Notes: generated by a model from the letters alone, not told the origin. DNA of 64,000 nucleotides from Senegalia massiliensis (GCF_009911265.1 NZ_QXXA01000013.1:57933-121932); one strand, 5' to 3'. Numbered from the stretch's first letter, positions 53,009 to 61,543 are shown. A program made the numbers and translations.

Positions 53009-53095
53009 AAATGAAAAAGAACTTAATAAGTTTTCTTTGAGGTGAGATATTTCTGTGGCGGCCAAACCATTCAAGAAATATCTCTTTTGCTTTTT
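53009..53095 (+). ncRNA. Small RNA, probable antisense copy-number control RNA
   Basis: About 87 nt from a good promoter. Hairpin AAAGAACTT/AAGTTTTCTTT is followed by GAGATATTTCT (53044-53054) paired with AGAAATATCTC (53074-53084). The 19-nt loop is GC-rich for this DNA (GTGGCGGCCAAACC), then TTTTGCTTTTT. It runs away from the Rep candidate start (52882), so a longer rep leader from the right would be complementary to it. The complementary loop contains TTGG, a YUNR-type kissing motif used by plasmid antisense RNAs. Confidence 0.55.
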
Positions 53096-53192
53096 ATATT
53101 TATTTTTAAATTATTTTTAAAACATCAAACCATAATTATTATAAATATTCGACATAAAAAAATAAATTCCTTTATTTTTTATATATTTTTTT

Positions 53193-53241
53193 AATAAAAA
53201 TCAACTTGTATTAATTATTTTAATACAAGTTGATTTTTATT
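53193..53241. terminator. Perfect 22-bp inverted repeat
   Basis: Arms AATAAAAATCAACTTGTATTAA and complement (53220-53241) around a 5-nt loop. It may terminate transcripts from either side or insulate the replication control region. The surrounding 53096-53453 holds no gene. Confidence 0.6.
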
Positions 53242-53453
53242 TCAATACTAAAATATATAAATACACTATATATTATTAAAACTAAACATATATATTGTAT
53301 TATAAATCTATAAATGTTATAATCGTATTAAATAATGGTAAGGGTATATGAACAATATATAGGAAAGCTTATCTAAATGCCCAAAATATGAAATATTGCC
53401 TAATAATAATTAGTACATAGAACGTAACCAAAAAAGTAATAAGGAGATAAATT

Positions 53454-53780
53454 ATGTTATATAGAGAATATTGCTCAGAGCCAACAGATTCATATAATGG
53501 AATTTATAATACTATTGAGAAGGAAAGAAAGATTTTTATAGATGGGAATTTTAAAAATATAAAAAGTATTAAAATGCCGATGATAGGCGAAAAGATTAAA
53601 GTTAATGTATTACCAAATAATAATCACAAAAATAGAGAATATATAGGTATAGTTATTGATAAGCAAAGTAAAGATCATATTTTAGTTAAGAATATCAAAA
53701 CAGGTTGTAAAGAAAACTTTTATGCAGTAGATAAAGTTATTAACGATGTAAATATCACTGTTATAAAAGCAAATATTTAA
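53454..53780 (+). CDS. Small hypothetical protein, 108 residues
   Basis: AAGGAGAT upstream. A beta-rich middle (KMPMIGEKIKVNVLPNNNHK, then YIGIVIDKQSKDHILVKNIK) resembles a small barrel-like fold, with a cysteine in KTGCKENF. Single gene between a palindrome and a terminator. Family not recognised. Confidence 0.5.
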   Translation: MLYREYCSEPTDSYNGIYNTIEKERKIFIDGNFKNIKSIKMPMIGEKIKVNVLPNNNHKNREYIGIVIDKQSKDHILVKNIKTGCKENFYAVDKVINDVNITVIKANI

Positions 53781-53788
53781 AACTTATT

Positions 53789-53845
53789 AAATAAATAAAT
53801 GGAAAGTAAAAGCCTTAATGATTTTTACTTTCCATTTATTTATTT
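53789..53845 (+). terminator. Long palindromic terminator
   Basis: AAATAAATAAATGGAAAGTAAA and its complement pair around a roughly 12-nt loop; the 3' arm ends in TTATTTATTT. Confidence 0.8.
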
Positions 53846-53880
53846 AACATACTATCCATTGTTTAAATAAAAGCTATGAG

Positions 53881-53909
53881 TTGTTAATATACAAGTAATA
53901 TGATATAAT
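53881..53909 (+). promoter_or_regulatory. Promoter of the 54-57 kb operon
   Basis: TTGTTA (53881-53886), 17-bp spacer, TATAAT (53904-53909) preceded by TGA (extended -10). The flanking AGCTATGAGTTGTTA loosely resembles the operator of the moxR and VWA promoters. Confidence 0.6.
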
Positions 53910-53952
53910 ATATATAACAAAAGTAATTAGTTAAATGAATGGAGGGTTTTAA

Positions 53953-54951
53953 ATGAATAGTAATTTTGTAGCCATAAACAGTAATGTTGAAGGAAATAAT
54001 ATAATTGGAAAGTTAGTTTATTATACAATTGGTGAAACAATGCTAAATGAAAAAGAAGTATTTAATATATTAGATGATTGTGGAATTTCTAAAGATATAG
54101 TAGCTAAAAAGCATACTAGTACACAAGCTTTCAAAACTGCTACTAAAAAGATACAAAAGAGAGGAATATTATTGTCAGACCCAATGACAGGAGATATTAA
54201 TAAATATCATTTAATAGTTGAAGATAATAAAACAGAAGACAATGGAAATTTATGGGTTAGGGAAATAAAACTTGAAAAAGTTAAAGAAAGAAATAATAAC
54301 TATACATACATGGGGAATTTTATATATGATAAAGTAACAGATAAAGCAAGTTACAGTTTAAACTCTGCCACTATGAAAAGTGTAGGTTACGATATAACTA
54401 AACTATGCGACTATGCTATGGAAGAATTCGAGAGAGAGGCTCATGGATTTAATAAGAATAGATTAAATAATTTTATGACTAAGTATATGAAAGAGATTTT
54501 AGATGGTTCTTCAGTAAAAATACGTGCTAAAGTTTGGTTTGTACCTATTTATAAAGCAAATGAGTTACTAAAACTAGAGAATTTTATAGAAATTTTAAGC
54601 AAAAAAAATACCGAAGATGGTACAGTTGAGATAATGAGTATTCCATTAATGCATGAAGAAAAATATGTTGAGAGATATACTAGAGAGTTTCATAATACTG
54701 TAAATTTTGAACTTAATGAAATATATAAACATATAAACAGAATAATGAAACAGGAAAATTCTAGACCAGAAACTATGGATACTTGGATACAAAAAGGTAA
54801 AAGTGTTTTAGAAAAAAAGCAAAAATATGAGAAAGTATTTAAAAGAAATTTTGAAGTGATGGAAGAGGATATGGAGATTTTAAATAGACAATTACAAGAA
54901 CTAGAAATAAGAAAAGAAAAGAGGACAAAAGAAATTGAAAAAAATAAGTAA
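53953..54951 (+). CDS. Hypothetical protein, 332 residues (possibly DUF6744-like)
   Basis: The N-terminus NNIIGKLVYYTIGETMLNEK, then DIVAKKHTSTQAFKTATKKI, and a C-terminal coiled coil (about 265-332). I have a weak recollection of related plasmid/phage proteins grouped as DUF6744, which I could not verify. Soluble, no catalytic motif. First gene of an operon running to about 56.97 kb. GGAGGG precedes the ATG. Confidence 0.5.
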   Translation: MNSNFVAINSNVEGNNIIGKLVYYTIGETMLNEKEVFNILDDCGISKDIVAKKHTSTQAFKTATKKIQKRGILLSDPMTGDINKYHLIVEDNKTEDNGNLWVREIKLEKVKERNNNYTYMGNFIYDKVTDKASYSLNSATMKSVGYDITKLCDYAMEEFEREAHGFNKNRLNNFMTKYMKEILDGSSVKIRAKVWFVPIYKANELLKLENFIEILSKKNTEDGTVEIMSIPLMHEEKYVERYTREFHNTVNFELNEIYKHINRIMKQENSRPETMDTWIQKGKSVLEKKQKYEKVFKRNFEVMEEDMEILNRQLQELEIRKEKRTKEIEKNK

Positions 54952-55135
54952 AAATACCATAATAAAATATTTTGTATTTGAAGTTAAAAATACAGATGGA
55001 GAAAAGTTCAATGTATCTTCAGCATTTCCCAAGAATATAGAAGAATATTGTAGAAGATGCAATTTGAAGATAAATAAAATTATTACTAGTTCATCAGATA
55101 GAAATTATATAAGGAGTATAAGTGATGAAATTTGA
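54935..55135 (+). CDS. Small hypothetical protein, 66 residues
   Basis: TTG start inside the end of the previous gene (17-bp overlap) after GAGGAC. KKISKNTIIKYFVFEVKNTD then CRRCNLKINKI with a CxxC. The overlap with genes on both sides (11 bp with TraX-like) indicates translational coupling. Confidence 0.5.
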   Translation: MKKISKNTIIKYFVFEVKNTDGEKFNVSSAFPKNIEEYCRRCNLKINKIITSSSDRNYIRSISDEI

Positions 55136-55766
55136 TACTTCATCACTTATAACTCATAATACTGATTATATAAAAGTTATAGCTTTAATCACAATGGTAA
55201 TAGATCATATATCTGTGTTATTTTTCCCTAATATTATAATACTAAGAATAATCGGTAGAGTTTCATATCCCCTAATTGCATATCTTATAGCATTAGGATA
55301 TCAAAGAACTTCTGATTATAAATCCTATCTTACAAGACTTATATTATTTTCTTTTGTTTCTGCTATTCCTTATTACTATTTTTCAGAAGGTATAAATGTG
55401 ATCTTTACTCTATCATTTGGGTTAATGACTATTCATTTTTATAAGAAAAATAAAAAAGTTATATCCCTTTTATTAATTATACTAGCCGAGATGTTAAGAT
55501 TTAGTTATGGATGGTATGGAGTTTTAATGATATTATTTTTTAATATTTTTATAGAACATCCTAAGAAATTTATTTTCTCATTATTCATATTAAACTTGAT
55601 ATATCTGATAATCCATAATTCATATATTCAATTTTTTTCTATGGCAGCCCTTATATTTTTATTTTTGAAATTTGATAAAAAGATAAGATTATCTAAACAT
55701 TTGTTTTATTGGTTTTATCCATTACATCTATATATTTTACTTATTATTAAAAAAATTATTATATAG
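55125..55766 (+). CDS. traX: TraX-family membrane protein
   Basis: 213 residues from ATG 55125, 8 bases after AAGGAG. The start TDYIKVIALITMVIDHISVL matches the TraX family signature (IK-x-IA-x-x-x-M-x-IDH), followed by IIGRVSYPLIAYLIA. Seven to eight membrane segments and the closing HLFYWFYPLHLYIL are typical. TraX acetylates pilin in the F plasmid; firmicute relatives are of unknown target. It may modify the pilin-like protein at 17894-18283 (speculation). Confidence 0.85.
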   Translation: MKFDTSSLITHNTDYIKVIALITMVIDHISVLFFPNIIILRIIGRVSYPLIAYLIALGYQRTSDYKSYLTRLILFSFVSAIPYYYFSEGINVIFTLSFGLMTIHFYKKNKKVISLLLIILAEMLRFSYGWYGVLMILFFNIFIEHPKKFIFSLFILNLIYLIIHNSYIQFFSMAALIFLFLKFDKKIRLSKHLFYWFYPLHLYILLIIKKIII

Positions 55767-55780
55767 GAGGATTTAATATT

Positions 55781-56122
55781 ATGAAAGTTACGTCAAGAGT
55801 TGTTTTTATAAAAGGCAAATATAAAGGAAAAACAGGAACTATAATAGATTACAAATACCCAAGAGTATATGTAGAGTTAGATCATAATTTAGATTGGGTA
55901 GAATGTAAATCAAATAAGTTGTTAGAAATAGATGACATAACAAATATAGGAAACATTAAATTTAAAAAGAATATGAAAATATATGATGTAAACCTTAATA
56001 AAGTTGGAAAAATACTTGATGTATATAAAGAAAACAAGGAAATTCATAAAGTGAAATTTGAATGTGGTAAAATAATAGAATATACTTTAAAAGAAGATAT
56101 AAATTTTATTATACTAGAGTAA
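55781..56122 (+). CDS. Small KOW-like protein
   Basis: 113 residues. VVFIKGKYKGKTGTIIDYKY (7-26) has the KOW motif pattern G-x-x-K-G-x-x-G-x-I, and a second similar barrel FKKNMKIYDVNLNKVGKILD follows. KOW barrels bind RNA or proteins. AGGAGG upstream. Role unknown. Confidence 0.55.
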   Translation: MKVTSRVVFIKGKYKGKTGTIIDYKYPRVYVELDHNLDWVECKSNKLLEIDDITNIGNIKFKKNMKIYDVNLNKVGKILDVYKENKEIHKVKFECGKIIEYTLKEDINFIILE

Positions 56123-56139
56123 ATAAAGGGGTTAAGATA

Positions 56140-56544
56140 ATGAAACAAAATAATTCAAAAGAAAAACATAATAACATTTCTAAATACAGAAAAAAATTAG
56201 GGTATACACAAAAAGAATTTGCAGAAAAACTGGAAATTACACAACAAGCACTTAGTCAAATTGAGAATGGGAAATTGAAAATCAATATTAATATAGTTGA
56301 AAAAATATTAAAAGAGTTTAAAAGTGTGACTTTTGACGAGTTACTAAAAACTAATAGAATGAGTATATATATAACTAAAGATAATCAAGAACTACTTAAG
56401 CAATATTCAAAAGAAATAAAAGGGAATCTAAATTATACAATAAGTGAGCATGAATTATATACTCTGACAATAAATAACTTAATTAAATTAGCTTTAGATA
56501 GTAATATAAAAGATATAGAAACTAAAGGTTTAATAAAAAAATAA
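56140..56544 (+). CDS. XRE-family regulator
   Basis: 134 residues. HTH at about 12-68 (KYRKKLGYTQKEFAEKLEIT, then QQALSQIENGKLKININIVE). A C-terminal helical part (HELYTLTINNLIKLALDSNI). Part of the TraX operon. Confidence 0.8.
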   Translation: MKQNNSKEKHNNISKYRKKLGYTQKEFAEKLEITQQALSQIENGKLKININIVEKILKEFKSVTFDELLKTNRMSIYITKDNQELLKQYSKEIKGNLNYTISEHELYTLTINNLIKLALDSNIKDIETKGLIKK

Positions 56545-56579
56545 TAAGATATTATAGTTTAATTAAAGGAGCTGATTTA

Positions 56580-56972
56580 TTGTTTCAGTCATGTAGCTTT
56601 GAAAGTTTAAAAAAAATTATGGAAGATAACTTAGAAGAGAATTTATATTTCAAGAAACCAAAAATTACTATTACAGATATGAGTGATAAAGAAGAAAGTT
56701 ATACTTTTGTACAATTTAGATTTAAAGATAATACATTAAAAATTCCTCAGTTATATTTAAGTAAAAAAAATACAGGTACAGGGACTAAAATCCTAATATG
56801 GCTTGAAGAATTTTGTATTAATAATGGAATTACTAAAATACAATTAAAAAACATTTGGAAAAGAGGTACAAGTGAATATAGTAAAGAAATGCATAATATA
56901 ATAAAAAAACTAGGTTATGAAGTAATTGAAGAAAGTAATACACATATTAATTGTGAAAAAACTATAATTTAA
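56580..56972 (+). CDS. GNAT-like acetyltransferase
   Basis: 130 residues from a TTG start after AAAGGAG. The segment KKNTGTGTKILIWLEEFCIN (60-79) followed by NGITKIQLKNI has the acetyl-CoA loop and helix pattern of GNAT enzymes (normally R/Q-x-x-G-x-G/A). MHNIIKKLGYEVIEE is the usual last helix-strand. Target unknown. It ends at a terminator. Confidence 0.6.
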   Translation: MFQSCSFESLKKIMEDNLEENLYFKKPKITITDMSDKEESYTFVQFRFKDNTLKIPQLYLSKKNTGTGTKILIWLEEFCINNGITKIQLKNIWKRGTSEYSKEMHNIIKKLGYEVIEESNTHINCEKTII

Positions 56973-56988
56973 TAGTTTGCTTAATTCT

Positions 56989-57019
56989 AAAATGTTAGAT
57001 ATGTTATATCTAACATTTT
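56989..57019 (+). terminator. Palindromic terminator
   Basis: AAAATGTTAGATAT/ATATCTAACATTTT with a short loop after the GNAT gene. Confidence 0.82.
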
Positions 57020-57026
57020 ATTTAAT

Positions 57027-57055
57027 TTTACAAAACACTTATGTTGTGTTATAAT
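57027..57055 (+). promoter_or_regulatory. Promoter with shared operator in the spacer
   Basis: TTTACA (57027-57032), 17-bp spacer, TATAAT (57050-57055). ACAAAACACTTATGTTGTGT (57030-57049) is the operator palindrome of the transfer and par promoters, placed exactly as at the parM and tad promoters. Confidence 0.72.
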
Positions 57056-57091
57056 CTATTAGGAAATAATTTTTATAAGTAGGTGAGTGGA

Positions 57092-57934
57092 GTGAGTGAT
57101 ATATTAGAAACTGATATTAAATTTATAGAAGATAAAAGAAAAGATTTAAACTTACCAAAACCTCAAGATTTTGAAGAAGGAAGAATTAAACCAGAAGATA
57201 TTGAAAAATTATTGGAATTAGTAAAATTACCTTTTAAAGAAGGAAGTACATCAAATAGTTATACAGGCTATTCATCTAAAGGAATAAAATATTTATTGCA
57301 ATTGAATAGACTGCAGCAAATATTTGGCAATACACATATTAAGATAGAACATAAAGTAATAGATAAAAAATTAGTTGAAAGCAAAGACCCGAATAAAAAT
57401 GATATGTATTATTATAAAACATATGTAGAGATTCAAATAGGAAACTATACATTATACACTGACTCTGATAACATTCCTAAAACTAATTTTGTAAGTTATT
57501 ATACTGTTGAAGGAATTGGTTGGGGTAAGGCAGTAGACGAAGGAACTGCAGAAAAAAACTCTAAAACTAATGGAATTAAAGATGTTTGCAAATACATGGG
57601 TATGCTAAGAGATATATATTTACAGGATAATGATGATAGTGATAGCAACTATAATGAAGGACTTCAAGGGGAAATACAATTATTATCACAACCAAATATA
57701 TATCCTAGTGGAACAATATACTTAAAGAGTACAGCTAAAGATATAAATAAAAACAAAAATATTGAAATTATAATATATAGAAATAATAATTATAATGAAA
57801 AAGAACATAAGAGTATGATTCAAATGTTAGAAAAAAATAGAACTCATTTAATTAAAGGCAAAAATTTAAAAGTAAATTACTTAGAAAATAAATATCAAAA
57901 TAGAGAACAATATATAATTCAGAAAATAAATTAA
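57092..57934 (+). CDS. Rad52/Erf-like single-strand annealing protein
   Basis: 280 residues from the GTG at 57092 (AGGTGAG upstream; GTG at 57083 is possible). The strand pair MYYYKTYVEIQIGNYTLYTD then TVEGIGWGKAVDEGTAEKNS and KTNGIKDVCKYMGMLRDIY (about 160-180) follows the beta-beta-alpha core of Rad52/Erf-type annealing proteins, in which GxGxGxD...AEK/A(K/R)(T/R)x(A/G)(I/L)K...LG-x-x-(R) is typical. A charged C-terminus follows. Such proteins anneal complementary strands after end resection. It is under the shared operator. Confidence 0.62.
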   Translation: MSDILETDIKFIEDKRKDLNLPKPQDFEEGRIKPEDIEKLLELVKLPFKEGSTSNSYTGYSSKGIKYLLQLNRLQQIFGNTHIKIEHKVIDKKLVESKDPNKNDMYYYKTYVEIQIGNYTLYTDSDNIPKTNFVSYYTVEGIGWGKAVDEGTAEKNSKTNGIKDVCKYMGMLRDIYLQDNDDSDSNYNEGLQGEIQLLSQPNIYPSGTIYLKSTAKDINKNKNIEIIIYRNNNYNEKEHKSMIQMLEKNRTHLIKGKNLKVNYLENKYQNREQYIIQKIN

Positions 57935-57952
57935 ATGAATTAAGTATCTTAA

Positions 57953-57986
57953 CAAATATAAGACCTAACCAATCTTATATTTGTTT
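57953..57986 (+). terminator. Intrinsic terminator
   Basis: ACAAATATAAGA/TCTTATATTTGT stem with a loop of about 9 nt and TTTTATAT following. Confidence 0.78.
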
Positions 57987-58014
57987 TATATATAAATAAA
58001 GGGAGGATTTATAA

Positions 58015-58869
58015 ATGGAAAGGTATAATAATGAGCTACCAGAACAATTAGTATTTGCAGAACAACCACGATACAATGATATGCAGATGTTAAGAAAGCT
58101 AAAAAGAGCAAAGGAGAAGGATGAAGTTCTAACAGGTGAATGTATTAAAGCTACACATAATGGTGATTTAATAATAAAGCTATCTCCGAATTTAGAAGGA
58201 ATAATTCCAAGGAATGAAATAACTTATATAATTGAGAAAGATGGAAAAGTACATAAGGCACAGGCTCAGAAGAAAGTGTTCTTAGATGTCAATTTTAAAG
58301 TTACAGAAATTATAGAAGGTGATGAGTTAAAAGATACAAAGGTTTATTTATCTAGAAAAAGAGTAGTTGAAGATATAAGAGATAAATATAGAGAAGAATT
58401 AAAAAAAGGACATTTAGTACAAGGAGTAGTAATAGGAATAGCTGATATTGGTGCATTTATAGACATTGGTGGGGACGTTATTGGAATATTACCAAAGGCA
58501 TTTATATGTAAAGTATGGATAGATCATCCTAGTGAAAAACTAAGAGTTGGTGATTCCGTAGATGTTGTTTTAAAAGATGAAATAGGAGAAAAGAATAGTG
58601 AAGAACTATTAATAACATTTACTAGGAAGCCACTATTTAAAAAATGGAATGAGATAGATAAAGAGTTTAAATTAGGAGATGTAGTCAAAGGTAGAATTAA
58701 AGATACTCGTGGTGCAAATGGTAGCGGTATATTTGTAGAAATAAGTGACGATTTTGAGGGCTTAGCTAATTATACAAATAAGAGATATAGTTATGGAGAT
58801 TTAGTAAGAGTTAGGATAGATAATATAGATAAAAAAAGAGAAAAAATGAAGTTAACTATTATAGATTAA
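58015..58869 (+). CDS. S1-domain RNA-binding protein
   Basis: 284 residues. Three S1-like barrels: about 38-112 (VLTGECIKATHNGDLIIKLS), 130-210 (GHLVQGVVIGIADIGAFIDI, then GDSVDVVLKDE) and 220-284 (GDVVKGRIKDTRGANGSGIF, then GDLVRVRIDNIDKKREKMKL). It resembles ribosomal protein S1/YhbH-type tandem S1 proteins and probably binds RNA. Plasmid-encoded S1 proteins are uncommon; a role in translating element messages with structured leaders is conceivable. GGGAGG precedes the ATG. Confidence 0.85.
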   Translation: MERYNNELPEQLVFAEQPRYNDMQMLRKLKRAKEKDEVLTGECIKATHNGDLIIKLSPNLEGIIPRNEITYIIEKDGKVHKAQAQKKVFLDVNFKVTEIIEGDELKDTKVYLSRKRVVEDIRDKYREELKKGHLVQGVVIGIADIGAFIDIGGDVIGILPKAFICKVWIDHPSEKLRVGDSVDVVLKDEIGEKNSEELLITFTRKPLFKKWNEIDKEFKLGDVVKGRIKDTRGANGSGIFVEISDDFEGLANYTNKRYSYGDLVRVRIDNIDKKREKMKLTIID

Positions 58870-58905
58870 TATAATTTAATAAAAACTTATAAAGGAGATC
58901 AAGAG

Positions 58906-59859
58906 ATGGATACATTACTTAATAAAGATTCAGATATAATTGTAACTAAATCTCCTTTTTCCTCTTGTGAAAATGAAAAAAAAAATTTAGTTCAAGTAAA
59001 TAGACATTGCACATTAAAATATGTAGAGGAAATGATAATACGTGGAGATATAAGTGGAATAGATTTTGACATATTACAATCGTTATATGAATTAGAATTT
59101 GCTACTAGTAGAATGATAACACAACATATAAATTTAAAAGGAATAGAAATACCTCAAACAAAAATACAAAATAGAATTAAAGTGTTAAGAAAACATTTAC
59201 TAATATCAAGTTTTTATTGCTCTAATGGAGATAAAGCTTTAAATACTAAATATCATTGTATAGAAAGATGGGGTTGTAAGTTACTTAATAGTAGGGAAAT
59301 ATCAACAAACAATTGGAAACCATTTGATAGTGCAAGACCTTTATCAATTATGAAAAGAATACTAGCTCGAAATCAAGTGCTATTAACTTTACAAAGTAAA
59401 TTAGATAATATAGAAGAATTTAATCTCAATAAGAGTTATAGACTACCTCTGATGTCAAATAATTTAAGGCCACACTTAGAAATTAAACTTAAAAATAGTA
59501 CTGGTGAGATAGAGACAATATTTTTTGAGGTTAGTAGATTAAGTGATGGAGGAGTAGAAAAAACACTTGAGAGAATAAAATTATATAAAGAATTTATTAA
59601 TAATTTCAAACCTACACCTGAGTTAATTAAACCACCACAAGTTGTACTAGTAGGTGAAGATGATAGTCATTTATTTAATTTATTTAAAAACATTTTAGCT
59701 AATAAAATAAAACTAGATAAATCACAAATTTTATATACAAGTGATTTACGAATAATTACTAGTGATATAAATAGAAGCCTAATAAGATTTAATTTAATTA
59801 AAGATGGGGATAAATTAAAGTCAAAAATAGAAGAATTAAACTACATTCTTTTCAGATAA
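58906..59859 (+). CDS. Replication-relaxation-type protein
   Basis: 317 residues. A winged helix (about 45-105; SGIDFDILQSLYELEFATSR, then QTKIQNRIKVLRKHLLI) precedes a C-terminal alpha/beta domain with HLEIKLKNSTGEIETIFFEV and LERIKLYKEFI, the layout of the Replic_Relax family found on Gram-positive conjugative plasmids. Those proteins are linked to relaxation-complex or replication functions. AAAGGAG upstream. A perfect palindrome terminator follows. Confidence 0.65.
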   Translation: MDTLLNKDSDIIVTKSPFSSCENEKKNLVQVNRHCTLKYVEEMIIRGDISGIDFDILQSLYELEFATSRMITQHINLKGIEIPQTKIQNRIKVLRKHLLISSFYCSNGDKALNTKYHCIERWGCKLLNSREISTNNWKPFDSARPLSIMKRILARNQVLLTLQSKLDNIEEFNLNKSYRLPLMSNNLRPHLEIKLKNSTGEIETIFFEVSRLSDGGVEKTLERIKLYKEFINNFKPTPELIKPPQVVLVGEDDSHLFNLFKNILANKIKLDKSQILYTSDLRIITSDINRSLIRFNLIKDGDKLKSKIEELNYILFR

Positions 59860-59897
59860 AAGAAAGGGTATACAAATTTGTATACCCTTTCTTTTAT
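59856..59897 (+). terminator. 42-bp perfect palindromic terminator
   Basis: ATAAAAGAAAGGGTATACAA and complement meet without a loop (centre AATT), with TTCTTTTAT at the end; it includes the stop codon. The AT-rich stretch 59898-60070 has no gene. Confidence 0.87.
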
Positions 59898-60070
59898 TAT
59901 AAATACCCTTTCCCAACATTTGCTAAAATTAATTTATTGAATTAAAATAAATTATTGATATAATTATAATAACTAGTAAAAAAATGTTTACAAAAATTTA
60001 CCAAATTACTAAATATAAAAAATAAAAAAATTTATATATTAATGAAATCAATATTCGGGGGATGAAAAAA

Positions 60071-61129
60071 ATGACTCAAAGATACAAAATTATAACACCA
60101 GATTATTTACCTAATAATATAAAAGTTATTAGGGAAACAAGGAATTTGTCTTTAAAAAAGATGTCCGAGAAATTAAATATTGATGAAGACTTTCTAAGAC
60201 TAGTTGAAAATCAAGAAAAAAATTTATCTGGTAAATCTACAATAAAAATTATGAAAGAATTTAATCTAACATTTTATAAATTATATGATATAAAAGACAA
60301 TGTAATATGTAATGTTACTAATACATTTGATAATATATTAGAAACAACACTAGAATTTGAGCCAGAAGAAATTCTAAATAATGAGTTACATAAAAAGTTA
60401 TTGAATAATAAGGTTGTATCTAAAGAAATAGTATTAGATGATACAAAATCACTTAAAGAGAATAATTTATTAAATGAAAGTATAAAAAAAGTATCAAATG
60501 AAAATAAAGTAAAAGGTAATTATCACGATTTTGAAGTTAAGAATATCTTATATGAAAATAATAAAATTTTCTTAAACTTAGATATAATATACAAAGAAAA
60601 GAGAACTGAAAAAAAAGAGTTTGATATACATATGGTAGATAATTATTTAAATGAAGGAAACTTAAAGTTAGCAAAAATGCTTGAATATAGAGGTTTTCCA
60701 GATAAAATAATCACCATAGAGAAAAAAATAGATAATAAGAAAATAAAGTTAAGAGACAAACATATTGAATTGGATAAAAAGTATAAGATACCAGAAGATA
60801 ATGATGTTAATTTTTTTGAAGAAACAAATATACTAAAATTATCTGATAATAGAGTAAAGTTAGTTTATGATGGTGAAACAATAAAAAGTGTAAAATTTAA
60901 AGTTGTAAAACCAGAAATAAACTGTGTAAAAGCAATTAGAGTATTGTTAAATAAAAGTTTAGAAGAAATGCACGAAAGCTTAGGTTTAAGCTATAATGGG
61001 TATATAAACTTAGAATCTAGAAATCACAAAATATCTACTAAAACAATGTGGAGATTAGTAAATAAACTAAATATACCATTAGAATTAATTATAAATGTAG
61101 ATGAGTATTATGATATATTTTGTAGTTAA
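60071..61129 (+). CDS. Double-HTH regulator
   Basis: 352 residues from ATG 60071 (CGGGGG 9 bases upstream; ATG at 60062 lies in the ribosome site). An XRE HTH at the N-terminus (NIKVIRETRNLSLKKMSEKL, then DFLRLVENQEKNLSGKSTIK) and a second at the C-terminus (CVKAIRVLLNKSLEEMHESL, then TMWRLVNKLNIPLELIINV). The middle is charged with a short beta region. Two separated HTH units could bridge two operator sites. It is a candidate regulator of the neighbouring operator-bearing promoter (61151-61194). Confidence 0.65.
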   Translation: MTQRYKIITPDYLPNNIKVIRETRNLSLKKMSEKLNIDEDFLRLVENQEKNLSGKSTIKIMKEFNLTFYKLYDIKDNVICNVTNTFDNILETTLEFEPEEILNNELHKKLLNNKVVSKEIVLDDTKSLKENNLLNESIKKVSNENKVKGNYHDFEVKNILYENNKIFLNLDIIYKEKRTEKKEFDIHMVDNYLNEGNLKLAKMLEYRGFPDKIITIEKKIDNKKIKLRDKHIELDKKYKIPEDNDVNFFEETNILKLSDNRVKLVYDGETIKSVKFKVVKPEINCVKAIRVLLNKSLEEMHESLGLSYNGYINLESRNHKISTKTMWRLVNKLNIPLELIINVDEYYDIFCS

Positions 61130-61150
61130 AATTTAACATTGAAAAACTAA

Positions 61151-61194
61151 AACAATAGATATATATTGCATGATATAATTAATGATGATATAAT
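61151..61194 (+). promoter_or_regulatory. Promoter of the rad52-like leader with operator copy
   Basis: AACAATAGATATATATTG (61151-61168) resembles the shared operator and overlaps -35 TTGCAT (61166-61171); 17-bp spacer; -10 TATAAT (61189-61194). Confidence 0.58.
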
Positions 61195-61200
61195 TATTAG

Positions 61201-61486
61201 TGTAAATTGTAAAAAAAGAGGGAATAACCCGTAACTATCTTATAGATTTAAGATAGTGTTATTTTCAAATGGTTAGGACTATAGATTTAGCCTATATCAT
61301 TATTTAATATTTTGAGAGTATGTTTTTCAAATTTAAAAATAGTTTTACAAAACAATTTAAAATTTAATTTAACAAATTATATATAGATTTTTCAAATCCT
61401 TTAAGAGTTTCTGCAAATATGTAGAATTTCCAAAGGATTTTTTTATTTGCATATAAAATCTATAGGTAAAAGAAAGGAGCTTTTCA
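61201..61486 (+). ncRNA. Long structured leader with conditional terminator
   Basis: Stem ACTATCTT/AAGATAGT inside AATAAC/GTTATT follows the transcription start. Near 61395-61440 is a terminator, AAATCCTTT...AAAGGATTT with TTTTTTT, enclosed by TATAGATTTT and AAAATCTATA. The layout (outer stem, terminator, then GC-containing tail) matches the leader at 46853-47060, with shared stretches such as TTTTTCAA and AAAGG-TTTTTTTATT. It probably controls the downstream annealing gene by attenuation. No known riboswitch class recognised. Confidence 0.5.
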
Positions 61487-61543
61487 ATGAAAATATTAGT
61501 AGATTCAAAAACTTTAAATGTAATAAATTTAAAAATACATTAA
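61487..61543 (+). CDS. Possible leader peptide, 18 residues
   Basis: ATG with AAAGGAG 7 bases upstream encodes MKILVDSKTLNVINLKIH then stop. It lies between the conditional terminator and a GC-rich hairpin in the leader of the Rad52-like gene, so it could be a regulatory leader peptide rather than a functional protein. Confidence 0.4.
   Translation: MKILVDSKTLNVINLKIH

Noticed and set aside
53009..53095. Possible tRNA, given the GC-rich loop
   Set aside because: No cloverleaf can be folded; it is a promoter, two hairpins and a terminator, which fits a small regulatory RNA.
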